From Caprella mutica (Eukaryota > Arthropoda > Malacostraca > Amphipoda > Caprellidae), in assembly GCA_947561585.1 (NCBI GenBank), contig CANNZV010000254.1:1-64000 (forward strand): 64,000 nt of DNA, written 5' to 3'. Below, piece after piece: positions 29,370 to 41,023 of this stretch (its first letter is position 1; each line of letters begins with the position of its first letter). The notes under the pieces are model-generated. The model had not been told where the DNA came from and did not search any database. It was given only the letters and a program-made list of their open reading frames with translations. Position numbers and translations under genes: made by a program.

Positions 29370-30850
29370 ATACTGAGTACTTTAGTTATCTTTTTTATAA
29401 TTTGTTAGAAACTTAGAATCTAATTCAATACCAGTCTGCATAATCTGTCTCTTCTGTTAATTTGTGCTTCAGGTCCCCCACCGATTTTCTATATTTTGAC
29501 ACTATATTGGTAAAAGGAGCCATTTTAAGACGTTAAGTTTGAGGGTCTGGAAAGGTACATTAACATCACAAATAAGTATATTGGGGGGCGTGCCACCCCC
29601 CAACCCCATGTTTTAAAGTATGGACAAAGTCGCCAGTCAAGGGTCAAGGTGTTTCTTCGTAGATTCCCTTTTCAGCGGGTCCGTCCTCCAGTTCACTTTT
29701 TTTAGGCTTATACCACTTCAAAACTTTGACTTGAAATCTTCAAAACAATTTTCTAGCCTCTGAAACTTTGTATAATGGCTCATAATCTCTCCATTTGTCT
29801 CTCCTAAAAAAAACAAATTTTTCTCCAAAATGATCAAATTATCATAAATTCTCTCCAAAATAACATTGTAGCATCCATGTCGACCATGTCAGGAAGGTCG
29901 ACAGTTTAGTGAGAAAATGGATCCAGGTCGTCACATTTAAGGTACTTTAAAGTTTAAAGAAGAAATTTGACTTCCTAGTGAAGATTTTACACTTGAAAAT
30001 ATTCTCATGCTTCATGCCTGATACATGTGCATCTCTTTTTACTATTTTATGAGTGATCTACTTGTTATTTACAGGTTTTTCATCTTATTTCACCCTTCAA
30101 AAGTCGCAAATATACTGGCGACTTTGTCAATACTTTGAAACTTGGTATAGCATAGATGGAAATTATATATTTATCGCCATTTACAATTGAAGGGCTCAAA
30201 ATAATTGTCACAAACCTGCCATTAAAATAGCGAGTTTGAACATGGTTTTTTACTTGGGGCGGCCCAGTCTGCTGAATATGGAACATTTTTCCAAGATTCT
30301 GACTATCCAAGTCAAATTTTAGATCTCTGAGTGGGATCTTCCAAACTTGAATTAATTTCTATGTTACCAACTTCCTATTAATTTAGCTGAGGAAGATTTT
30401 AAATTCATTCCTGTGTAACCATTAATTTGGCAGTGGCAGATTCTGAATCTGCTGCTAAGAGTCAGTCTCATTGACAGTCAGAGAGTAACTCTCTCAAATT
30501 AAAATCTCAGAGAATTATCTGAATTATCATTTAATCATTATTGCTTAATATCCTGAACAATTCTGAATTAATACCTATGTTTACATTAATTTTGCTATGA
30601 ACACCTATGAATTAATAAAATTATGCCCTTTATAACCTATTTACTTTATTTAAAAAAAAAAATTTTGAACAGAATAAGAGATCTCTACAAACAGTGTAAT
30701 AGTTTCTGCAGTCTGACAGCATGCCAGCATAAGAGACAATTGAATTGAAGTGGTCAAAATGGCTATTTCTCTCCATTTGCAATTGAAGGGATCAAAATGG
30801 CTTTCATTAACTTACCAATATAATGGCAAGAAAAATCATTTATATTATCT
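29370..30850. other. MITE remnants upstream of KIF3A
   Basis: A family A copy is split between about 29773-29870 (CTCTCCAAAATGATCAAATT) and 30150-30257 (ends TTTTTTACTTGG). A family B-like stretch runs from CAGTCTGCTGAATATGG (30266) to TTTCTGCAGTCTG (about 30716). No gene recognised. The promoter of KIF3A may lie in or beyond this block, because the first coding exon seems to be preceded by a splice acceptor. Confidence 0.55.
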
Positions 30851-30989
30851 GGGCTACATAATATTATTATATTAAGAAACTTATAAAGAATCTTGTGAAC
30901 ATTTTTAATGTTGACATTATTGTCATTATTTAGCATTAATGTGTATTTTCTATTGCAGTTCCTGACAGGCCTTGTGTAGGTGATACAAG

Positions 30990-33900
30990 ATGAAGGGGAA
31001 CAGTAGCAGCTCTGCAGAGAATGTGAAGGTTGTGGTGAGATGCCGACCTATGAGTGAAAAAGAAACTGCTTCTGGTAGCTCAAGGTGTGTATTTAATCCT
31101 GGTGGTAGGAAACTTTGTTTGTGGAGCCACTTTCCTTCCTGACTGCTTCGTCCAGTCCTTTTTATTTAATATCCGATATATCCGATCAATTGATTAATGA
31201 TATGGTCGAAGTGGCCGTTAAACACCCAATAAATACAAATATCATAAATTAACCTATTGCGTCATCATGTCATGTGTTAACTACTATCATAACTCCTTTC
31301 AGAATCATTGAGATGGATGTTCCCAGAGGTGTTGTTGATGTTAGAAGTAGTAAATTACTGGCAACTGATCCACCCAAATCTTTCACTTATGATGCAGTTT
31401 ATGATTGGAAGTAAGTAGCTACTCATAATATTTTTAGTTCTGAAATGAGAGCTGATGTTGTTTATCGCTGTTGCTTGGATACTTTTTCAACTGTATCTAA
31501 AAGTGGCTCATTTAATTCTTTTCAATTATTGTTCACGATTATGATATAGTGATGGGCATCTGTAAATAATACGATTCTTCAATTGAAATTATATTTGGTT
31601 TGATTTTTTCGAAAAACGCATTATCAGATGCTGGACTAAAGTTGAGTTGAATGTAGCTACACTTTTGTTTGGAGAAATATGTATTTTGAACCTCATTCTA
31701 AATTGGCTCCTTCATTTTTGTTATTTTGTGTAAGGCTCTTTCATGATAGAGTATCTTAATAATATGATTGAAAATTAAAAACTTCTCAATTGATCTTTAA
31801 ATTAAATAAGTGTATGTAGTGTAGTGTATGTATCGTGTGAGCTAATCCAGATGCTTTTTCATCTCTTACTTTATTTAGTCATTATTTTAAACATAAGCTA
31901 CAGAGTAATAATTCTCAAGACAATAATGATTGCAACTACTGTTTAAGGTATGTTCAATTTAATAGTTAAAAAATCAGTTATATATTTATATTGAAGATCG
32001 CCTGGAAATATTATTGTAGTTCAAAATAGTAGCAACTGTAATTAGACATATGATGAGTCTATGTACATTACTTATATTTTGCAATCCATGTCCACAGTTC
32101 TAAACAACAAGAGCTGTATGACGAGACATTCAGACCACTGATAGACTCTGTTCTACTGGGATTCAATGGCACCATCTTTGCATACGGACAGACAGGCACT
32201 GGGAAAACATTCACTATGGAGGGCAAGAAAGAAGATCCTGAGCAGAAGGGCGTGATTCCTAATTCATTTGACCACATCTTCAGTCACATCGCTAGGACAA
32301 CTAACCAACAGTTTCTAATCAGAGCTTCTTATCTTGAAATTTACCAAGAAGAAATTAGAGATTTGTTGGTTAAAGGAGATAAAAGACATTTGGAGTTGAA
32401 AGAAAGGCCTGACACTGGAGTGTACGTCAAAGATTTACAACAGTTTGTGTGCAAGAGCATAACCGAGATACAACATGTGATGCATGTAGGAAATAAGAAT
32501 AGATCAGTAGGTGCTACAAATATGAACCTCCACAGTTCACGATCTCACGCCATATTTATTGTAACTGTAGAGAGTTCTGAACTAGGATCTGATGGAGCTC
32601 AGCATATAAAAGCTGGAAAAATGAACTTGGTAGATTTAGCAGGTTCAGAGAGACAGGCCAAGACAGGGTCATCTGGTGAACGCCTCAAAGAGGCAACCAA
32701 GATAAACCTGTCTCTGTCTGCTCTCGGCAATGTTATATCTGCTCTTGTTGATGGTAAGAGTTCTCACATACCTTACAGAGACTCTAAGCTTACTAGGCTC
32801 TTACAAGATTCTTTGGGAGGAAATTCCAAAACTATTATGGTTGCTAATATTGGACCAGCTAGTTCCAATTACGATGAAACTATAACTACTCTGAGGTATG
32901 CTAGCAGAGCAAAGAAAATAGCTAACAAACCAAAGATCAACCAAGATCCAAAGGACGCCATTCTTAGAGAATATCAAGAAGATATTGCTAAACTCAAAAA
33001 CCAACTTAACCAACGATTGACCAAAAAGAAGAAAAAGAAGAAGCCGAAGGATGTGCAACAAACTGAAGAAATAGAGGAGGAGGCAACAGAAGAAATGGAC
33101 CTGAAGAAAGAACAAGAAGATTTGGAAATAGAGAAACAACGAATACTCAATGACAAGCACATGATTGGGGAGGTAAGAACACTCATTTTTACACTTCTTT
33201 TGAAATGATTTCAATATTTGTTTTCCTAGGGACATCTAGCTTGCTGTGTTTTGATTCATTCTTTTTCTTTAATTGCAGGACAAAGGAAGGTTGCTAGCAG
33301 AGTTGAATGAGAAGCAGAGTTTAGTATCTTCTAAATTGGTGGAGCATCAGAATTTAGCCAAACAAGTGGAAGAACTTGAGAGCAGACTACTCAGTGGGGG
33401 TAAAAACATCACAGATCACACCAATGAGCAACAACGAGAACTGGAAGCTCAAAGAGCGCAATTGGCTGAGCAGAAGGTTTGTTTCTTTGAGATTTATCTA
33501 CACATTCTTTTATATTTTTTATCACTAATTACTAATTTTGCTAAAAACAATTCCAGAGAAGAGAACGTGAAATGTTACAGTTGTTAGAGAAGGAGGAAGA
33601 GAGTACGTGCGAGATAGCCTCCACTTTCACCTCCCTGCAGCAAGAAGTGGAGGTGAAGACTGCTAAGCTTAAGAAAATGTTTTCCCGCCTGCAAGCAGTT
33701 AAGCAGGAAACTGTGGATCTGCAGGATGAGTTCAGCAAAGACAGGATTGACATGCAACAGACTCAGGAAGATCTCACCAAAGAGTTGAAACTCAAAGCTC
33801 TGATTATTGAGAACTTCATTCCCCCAGAAGAGAAGGCCAAGCTCCTCAATAGGGCTTATTTCGATGAGGAGGAGGAGTGCTGGAGGCTGAGAGAACTAAT

Positions 33901-34914
33901 TGCTGGTACCAACTGCAGCTCCAACATCCTCAAGAGACCCGTTTCTTCCTCCAGTACGCGTCGTCCTGTCTCAGAGTACGCCAAGACGCAGGCAGCTCTG
34001 CACCACAATCCTCGTTTCAAAGGCGAGAATATCATGCTATTGGATCTGGACCCACCAGCCCGAACCACAAGAGACTGGGAGGGACCTGAAGTGGCACCAC
34101 AGGTGGCAGCAGCACTCCAGGCTGCCCTGGTTCCCTTGGGTGAAGAAGAGATCAGCATTGACGCATCTTTTGGCAAGAATTTGAGGAGTGTCAAGGGGGC
34201 GCGGGTTGCGGCTAAAGTCCGTTCTCGGTGAGTAAGAACCAATTGGTTATGCACACTTTATGTTATTAGGGCTCTCCTGAAACTGTCTGTTATGAATGAA
34301 ACTGAAGGGAGAGTGGTGCCCCTCATGCCCGGAACTGTTGTAATTGGGATTACAGGTTTTGATTTTTAAATATTTTACGATAGAGTTTTACTCTTTAACT
34401 ATGAGGTCATACTAGGTAGGCACTAGGGTCGTAGGCTTCATTTACTATTACCTCTTCATTTTCCTCTTCCATCCGTGAGTGCATTCATCCGTGTTTGTGT
34501 CCCTTTTCGTTACACTCCTTGGTAAGTGAATGATTTCACGGAGTAGCTCTTCTCCATCCATGACTATGAGCATTGTCTTAGTCTGGTGGTAGTACTTCTT
34601 ATCCATTTATTGCAGTTATTAAAACTGTTGCATTCATCAAGAAGTTGAAACATGAGCACAAGTTTTTATCACAAGTCCTGTCCATCTGTAAGATTATTGC
34701 TAAGATACCTACTCTGGGACTCTAAATAACCTATTTATAGAGTTTTTTATATGCTATTTGTTGTAGACTATTTTCTTTTTTGAAGTGTATCTCTTTAATA
34801 TTTGTTTCCATCAGAACCTCCTCACGACGCACTGTAGCTTCTCGTCAACCAACTGCAGGAGAGAACAACCAAACACCATACTTCCCCAGAAGTAGAGGTC
34901 TGGTGCCTAAGTAA
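30990..34914 (+). CDS. KIF3A: Kinesin-II motor subunit KIF3A / Klp64D (6 coding exons)
   Basis: Coding exons 30990-31084, 31303-31410, 32098-33172, 33279-33476, 33557-34227 and 34815-34914 join in frame across GT-AG introns into 748 residues. The protein is the KIF3A-type subunit of heterotrimeric kinesin-II, the plus-end-directed motor for intraflagellar transport and axonal cargo. Motor domain about 10-350: P-loop GQTGTGKT 98-105, switch I SSRSH 214-218, switch II DLAGSE 247-252. The neck has [18 protein letters not shown], typical of KIF3A; then a coiled coil with a run of lysines. The conserved tail ends GLVPK. A TTGCAG acceptor at 30958 just upstream suggests a 5-prime untranslated exon further left. 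The length is somewhat above what I recall for Drosophila Klp64D (about 680). An AATAAA lies at 35376. Nothing is broken. Confidence 0.95.
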
Positions 34915-35600
34915 CTTGGGTCTTGTGAAGTAACTAGGTCTAGTTACTACTAACTCTAGAGCATCTATTTCTCTCTATAGATTATCAGCTACCACTACTG
35001 TAAACTAGTAACTAGTGTAATGGTAGTAGGTGCTGTATATTCCATAGCACACAGAGGTCAGTTATTAGACTACGGCAGCGCACATCCCTGCACCGTGTGC
35101 TTCTACCAAAAATATATCCAGTAACAATTCAAGGGAATGATCAAATATTTAATTATTTAATGTAGTAATATTTTGCAAACAGTGAATAGCAAATTTTATT
35201 TATTTAAGAGCGTGAGAGTGATTGGCTCTGTTTCTATTGCCATGATAGTACATTCCTGTCAGTGATAATATGGTAGAGGTCTGTACCTAACTATTAATTC
35301 ATTTCTATTTTGTTAATTGGATAAATTAGCTGCAACTGTAGATCTTTATTAATTAATTTCTATTTAGTTAATTAAAATAAATTATTGCAACTGTAGATGA
35401 TCGTTAGCTACTTGCTATTTACAAGTGCCATAGACACTCAAATTTTTTACTTGTTTATATATATATTTATTGTGTTAATTTATTATTTATTTAGAAGTTC
35501 ATTGATGATATCGAAGATGTATTTTTTGTTAATGTGCCACTATGCAATATAAGTAACTCTGTGCTATAAACTAGTGCACTGTGAAGAAGATAAAGTGCAT
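34915..35600 (+). other. 3-prime untranslated region and flank of KIF3A
   Basis: AT-rich, no reading frame. A candidate polyadenylation signal AATAAA lies at 35376-35381, about 460 bp after the stop codon; the true cleavage site cannot be read from DNA alone. Confidence 0.5.
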
Positions 35601-35602
35601 TT

Positions 35603-35736
35603 AGGGTAAACTCCAATTTATTGAACAGTTCCACATTTTCGATCATAGAAGAGAAATTGTGAGTTTATATATATTATATATCTTTTTCTTGTATGATCGA
35701 AAATTTAGAATCAGTCGATAACTCGTGACTTGCCCT
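35603..35736. mobile_element. MITE family D, copy near KIF3A
   Basis: Left AGGGTAAACTCCAATTTATTG ... CCACATTTTCGATCAT; right ATGATCGAAAATTTAGAATC ... CTCGTGACTTGCCCT. Imperfect inverted ends around a TA-rich centre, same plan as 21161-21338. Confidence 0.65.
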
Positions 35737-36060
35737 CATGTATCTCTATCCAGTGTGACAGTGATATTAAATTAATAACATCACTGCAAAGTAGTGGAGG
35801 AAGTTGAATACTAACTTAGTGAGGCGGAGAGTGATTTAGAGCAGATAATATAAAGATAAGAGAGATGAGGGTTTACCTCACAAACACATCAGTGAACATT
35901 ACTTCCATTGTCAACTGTTAGGAGAAACCTAAAGAAAGTCCTTTCTTTGCGTTCATATTGCAATAACTGTATATTGCAATAACATGATAAATTAGCTGAT
36001 AACTCCTCACATCATAGAACTAGTAACAATATTAAATCCGTTAGGAATATATCCAGTAAA

Positions 36061-38393
36061 TCCGTTTTCAATCGCTCCTCTATACTATGATAGAAATAGG
36101 TACATAACTATAGAGGTTGTCCGTTTTCAATCGCTCCTCTATACTATGATAGAAATAGGTACATAATTATAGAGGTTGTCCGTTTTCAATCGCGCCTCTA
36201 AAGTCATATAGAAATAGGTACTAAACTGTAGAGGTTGACCGTTTTCAATCGCGCCTCTACAGTCAGATAGAAATAGGTACATAACCATAGAGGTTGTCCG
36301 TTTTCAATCGCACCTCTACAGTCAGATAGAAATAGGTACATAACTATGGAGGTTGTCCGTTTTCAATCGCGCCTCTACAGTCATATAGAAATAGGTACTT
36401 AACTATAGAGGTTGTCCGTTTTCAATCGCGCCTCTACAACCATATAGAAATAGGTACATAACTATAGAGGTTGTCCGTTTTCAATCGCGCCTCTACAGTC
36501 ATATAGAAATAGGTACTTAACTATAGAGGTTGTCCGTTTTCAATCGCGCCTCTACACCCATATAGAAATAGGTACATAACCATAGAGGTTGTCCGTTTTC
36601 AATCGCGCCTCTATAGTCAGATAGAAATAGGATCATCAGGGCGTACTTAAGTTCATCAAGACACACTCAGGATTATCAGGAAACACTCAGGATCATCAGG
36701 ACACACTCAGGATCATCAGGACACTCTTAGGATCATCAGAACACACTTAGGATCATCAGGACACACTTAGGATCATCATGACACACTTAGGATCATCAGG
36801 ACACCCATAGGATCATCAGGACACACTTAGGATCATCAGGACACACACAGGATCATCAGGACACACTTAGGATCATCAGGACACACTTAGGATCATCAGG
36901 ACACACATAGGATCATCAGGACACACTTAGGATCATCAGGACACACTTAGGATCATCAGGACACACATAGGATCATCAGGACACACTTAGGATCATCAGG
37001 ACACCCATAGTATCAACAGGACACACTTAGGATCAATAGGACACACTTAGGATCAATAGGACACACTTAGGATCAATAGGACACACTTAGGTTCAACTGT
37101 ACACACTTAAGATCTGGAGGAAACTCTTAGGATCAACAAGACACACATAAGATCAACAGGACACACTTAGGATCAATAGGACACATTTAGGATCAATAGG
37201 TACATAACCATAGAGGTTGTCCGTTTTCAATCGCGCCTCTATAGTCAGATAGAAATAGGATCATCAGGGCGTACTTAAGTTATCAAGACACACTCAGGAT
37301 TGTCAGGAAACACTCAGGATCATCAGGACACACTCAGGATCATCAGGACACTCTTAGGATCATCAGGACACACTTAGGATCATCAGGACACACTTAGGAT
37401 CATCAGGACACACTTAGGATCATCAGGACACACTTAGGATCATCAGGACACCCATAGGATCATCAGGACACACTTAGGATCATCAGGACACACACAGGAT
37501 CATCAGGACACACATAGGATCATCAAGACACACTTAGGATCATCAGGACACACATAGGATCATCAGGACACACATAGGATCATCAGGACACACTTAGGAT
37601 CATCAGGACACACTTAGGATCATCAGGACACACATAGGATCATCAGGACACACTTGGATCATCAGGACACCCATAGTATCAACAGGACACACTTAGGATC
37701 AATAGGACACACTTAGGATCAATAGGACACACTTAGGATCAATAGGACACACTTAGGTTCAACTGTACACACTTAAGATCTGGAGGAAACTCTTAGGATC
37801 AACAAGACACACATAAGATCAACAGGACACACTTAGGATCAATAGGACACATTTAGGATCAATAGGACCCACTTAAGATCTACAGGAAACTCTTAAGATT
37901 AACAGGACACACATAAGATCTACAGGACACACTTTTGATCAACAAGACACACTTAAGATCCATAGGACACACTTATGGATCAAGAGGACACACGTATAGC
38001 AACAATTAATGTATAAGAATAGAGAAGATAAATATGAATAGAGAACATACATAGAAACAAGGAGATAAAACACACTTGATTTTGTAACAGATATATAGAA
38101 AGTAAAAATATTCTAGAGAATTAATGTAGTAAGCAATAGCTAAGTTAGTAACAAATTTTCTAATTTTTGTCTCATATCTCAATACTAAATAGATTGTTAA
38201 TTAATATTAATAAACTTTAGGATATATAGCTTAAATAGAAAGACGGTATCCAACATACAACCATTGGTCATAAAATTCATTGTCAGGTCCAGGTTTTTCC
38301 ACCCTTCTCCTGATGATGAATAGAAATCTTTCTATTCGAAAGCTTGATATCTGAAAAAACCTTCAACGCAGAGTTTAAATAACCTCTATTATT
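36061..38393 (+). repeat. Upstream direct repeat (pseudo-LTR) of the Penelope-like element
   Basis: 2333 bp, built mostly from two minisatellites: about ten 59 bp units (TCCGTTTTCAATCGCGCCTC, TATAGAGG) to about 36650, then many 20 bp units (AGGATCATCAGGACACACTT) to about 37980. A block of about 629 bp is duplicated inside it (36569 onward and 37198 onward, starting with GGTACATAACCATAGAGG). It ends with a conserved hairpin motif and the leader of the gene. Confidence 0.92.
38310..38341 (+). ncRNA. Hammerhead-ribozyme-like motif in the first pseudo-LTR
   Basis: CTGATGA (38310-38316), then a 9 bp stem GAATAGAAA/TTTCTATTC with a 2 base loop, then GAAA (38338-38341). Upstream GGTTTTTC and downstream GAAAAAACC could form stem I. 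Hammerhead ribozymes are known from pseudo-LTRs of Penelope-like elements. Against it: one unpaired T lies between CTGATGA and the stem, and stem III is poor. It may be inactive. Confidence 0.42.
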
Positions 38394-40811
38394 ATGGATT
38401 TCCCGTTGAGTTTGAATCTTTTCAATCAAATCCGCCTCCACGGGAGTGATTTACTTCGGACTGCCAATGAATTTTGTGACCAACATAGGAAACTCGCCAA
38501 GACCATTCAGATGAAACACTTCAACTTAAGATGCAAAAGAACAGACGTATTCCCTAAATCGATCGTAGGACAACCCCCAATTAGAACTAGGGAAGCCTTC
38601 ATTTACTACCAACAGACCGTACCCCGACAAGCTTTAAAATTCTTCATTAACGACAATTGCAGGAAAATAGCATCCTTGTACACATCTATAGAAAATCTTA
38701 TGAACACCTTAGAAGAACAACTTCCTAATGAATTACTCGAACAACTTACAGAAAAAGCGAAAGAACGATACACCACAACAAAATTATTAGAAAAACGGAG
38801 ACTAATGGAAAAATATGATAAATTAGCTGATAACTCCTCACATCATAGAACTAGTAACAATATTAAATCCGTTAGGAATATATCCAGTAAAACTCTATCA
38901 GAAGATCAAATTAATGTATTAGAGAAAGGTTTAAATTTTAACACCGGCCATTGTAAGAAAGACATTTTGAACTTAGCAGCAGCACTTGATAACGAAATTG
39001 ATATTACGAATAAAATACCTGCTACAGAGAAACCTACTATAAGACTACAAATAGCTAATGCCTTAAATATTGCTGACACTAGGAAACATTCTCAATTTGC
39101 CAAGGTTACATTCAAAGAGCAACAAGCCTTAATTTCATTGAAAAAAGATAAAGATTTACAAATTGTAAAAGGAGATAAAGGTAATGAAACTGTTATTATA
39201 GACAAACTAGATTACAATAAGAAGATAACTGAACATTTAAATGATAACGCATATTTACCTATAGATACTAACCCAATAAAAAAACTACAGAGAAAAGTAA
39301 ACTATGAACTTGTAAAACTAAAAAACAAACATAAAATTACTGAAGACCAATATAAATATCTTAGATGCAACAAAGAAGTTACTCCCAAATTTTATGCTAC
39401 CATCAAGACCCACAAAGAAAATCTACCTATTAGACCGATTGTAGCTTTTAACGATAGTCCAACTTATGAATTAGCAAAATTTCTATCAAACACTTTAATG
39501 CCTTTGACAGATCTAGCACCACAGAAACTTAAAAATACTTATCAAATTAAAGATACTTTGAAAAATTTAATAGTCCCTCCTAATTATATGCTAGTCTCAT
39601 TCGATGTTAAAGCCCTTTTCACCAGTATTCCCATAGATTTTGCCATAGAAGCTGTAAGAGAAGCTATAGATACAGGTTTCACTTCCCTGAGTACACCTTT
39701 GGAACAAGAAGACATCATTTCCTTGACTAAAATTTGCCTCGAATCTACATTTTTCCAATACAGCGAAAAACTTTACAAACAAATTATAGGCACACCGATG
39801 GGATCACCAATTTCAGTAGTTATAGCAGAAATAGTTATGCAGAAAATAGAAAAGACCATACTAGAAAATTCACCTTATGATATAAACTTATGGAAACGAT
39901 ATGTAGATGATGTCTTAGCAATTATTCCGAAAAATAGTCAAGACCAATTACTGAACTTCATTAACACAGTCAATCCGAACATACAATTTACTTTGGAAAC
40001 TGAAAGAAATCAAACTTTGCCATATTTAGATTTAGAAATAATGAGACACCAAAATGGAACTTTGAAATTTAAAATTTATAGAAAACCTAGTCATACCGGT
40101 AGACTTCTAAATTATAATAGCTCCTCCCATATTGCGCACAAGAGAAGTACGATTCGTTCACTAGTAAGTAGAGCTTTTAAAATTTGTAGTGAAGAGTATT
40201 TAGATAACGAATTGATATTAATCAAAGAACAATTGAGAAATAATGGATACCCAAGGAAAATGGTAGATAAAGAAATTCATAAATATCGTACAATAAACAA
40301 CAATAGGAACGGAAATAACTCGACTGATGACACATTAAGAAAATTCATAGCTGCCCCTTATATTTCTGGTACAAGTGAAAGATTACAAAGAATATTAAGC
40401 CCCTTCAACTTATATCTAGGTAATAAATCAACAAATACCATTAAGAATTGCTTAGTAAAACCAAAAGATCCAATAAAAAGTATAGATAAATGCAATGTAG
40501 TGTATAAAATAGATTGTAATGATTGCTCTAGTGAATATATAGGAGAAACAGGAAGAAACTTGCAAACAAGAATAGATGAACATATAAAAGATGTTAGGAT
40601 TGGAAAAGAGAATAGCCAGGTTTACCAACACTCACGAGACACTGGACATACTTTCAAATTTACTGAAACGAGAGTTTTACAACAAAATCAAAATGTTTGG
40701 CAACGTAGAAGATTAGAATCATTTTATACACTGCATCATCAAAATTCAATCAATAGAGCTTATGATGTAACACCTTCATTAATTCCTATAATTAATAAAT
40801 GCAAATACTGA
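38394..40811 (+). CDS. Penelope-like reverse transcriptase with GIY-YIG endonuclease
   Basis: 805 residues, single exon, ATG directly at the end of the first pseudo-LTR. It copies the element's RNA into DNA at a nick that its own endonuclease makes. Reverse transcriptase motifs: FDVKALFTSIP 403-413, GTPMGSPIS 466-474, catalytic YVDD 503-506. C-terminal GIY-YIG nuclease about 700-790: VYKIDCNDCSSEYIG with Cys708 and Cys711, the YIGETGR strand, Arg726, and Glu775. The order (N-terminal conserved region, RT, linker, GIY-YIG with a Cys pair before the YIG) is that of canonical Penelope/Neptune-type elements and unlike LINE or LTR elements. There are no stops or frameshifts, so it is probably competent. 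The 3-prime region ends in a long A run, which is unusual for this group. Confidence 0.95.
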   Translation: MDFPLSLNLFNQIRLHGSDLLRTANEFCDQHRKLAKTIQMKHFNLRCKRTDVFPKSIVGQPPIRTREAFIYYQQTVPRQALKFFINDNCRKIASLYTSIENLMNTLEEQLPNELLEQLTEKAKERYTTTKLLEKRRLMEKYDKLADNSSHHRTSNNIKSVRNISSKTLSEDQINVLEKGLNFNTGHCKKDILNLAAALDNEIDITNKIPATEKPTIRLQIANALNIADTRKHSQFAKVTFKEQQALISLKKDKDLQIVKGDKGNETVIIDKLDYNKKITEHLNDNAYLPIDTNPIKKLQRKVNYELVKLKNKHKITEDQYKYLRCNKEVTPKFYATIKTHKENLPIRPIVAFNDSPTYELAKFLSNTLMPLTDLAPQKLKNTYQIKDTLKNLIVPPNYMLVSFDVKALFTSIPIDFAIEAVREAIDTGFTSLSTPLEQEDIISLTKICLESTFFQYSEKLYKQIIGTPMGSPISVVIAEIVMQKIEKTILENSPYDINLWKRYVDDVLAIIPKNSQDQLLNFINTVNPNIQFTLETERNQTLPYLDLEIMRHQNGTLKFKIYRKPSHTGRLLNYNSSSHIAHKRSTIRSLVSRAFKICSEEYLDNELILIKEQLRNNGYPRKMVDKEIHKYRTINNNRNGNNSTDDTLRKFIAAPYISGTSERLQRILSPFNLYLGNKSTNTIKNCLVKPKDPIKSIDKCNVVYKIDCNDCSSEYIGETGRNLQTRIDEHIKDVRIGKENSQVYQHSRDTGHTFKFTETRVLQQNQNVWQRRRLESFYTLHHQNSINRAYDVTPSLIPIINKCKY

Positions 40812-40934
40812 TTTCTCAAACATAGAAACACATTAGATCAACATGAAACTCAGAACCAAGATAGAATAAATTGAAAAAGGAAAATGTATGAACTAATGGA
40901 TCTTAGAAATGAAAATAAAATAATAATTAAATAT

Positions 40935-40939
<5 letters not shown>

Positions 40940-40989
<50 letters not shown>
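40940..40989 (+). repeat. A50 homopolymer
   Basis: Fifty consecutive A residues about 130 bp after the Penelope-like stop codon and directly before the second pseudo-LTR. It looks like a copied poly(A) tail at an internal junction of two tandem element copies. Confidence 0.9.
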
Positions 40990-40994
<5 letters not shown>

Positions 40995-41023
40995 AAGAAA
41001 TAGATACATAACTATAGAGGTTG

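Noticed and set aside
32801..33235. - strand frames opposite KIF3A exons 3 and 5
   Set aside because: Shadows of the coding strand; the + strand reading has full motor and coiled-coil motifs and consistent splice sites.
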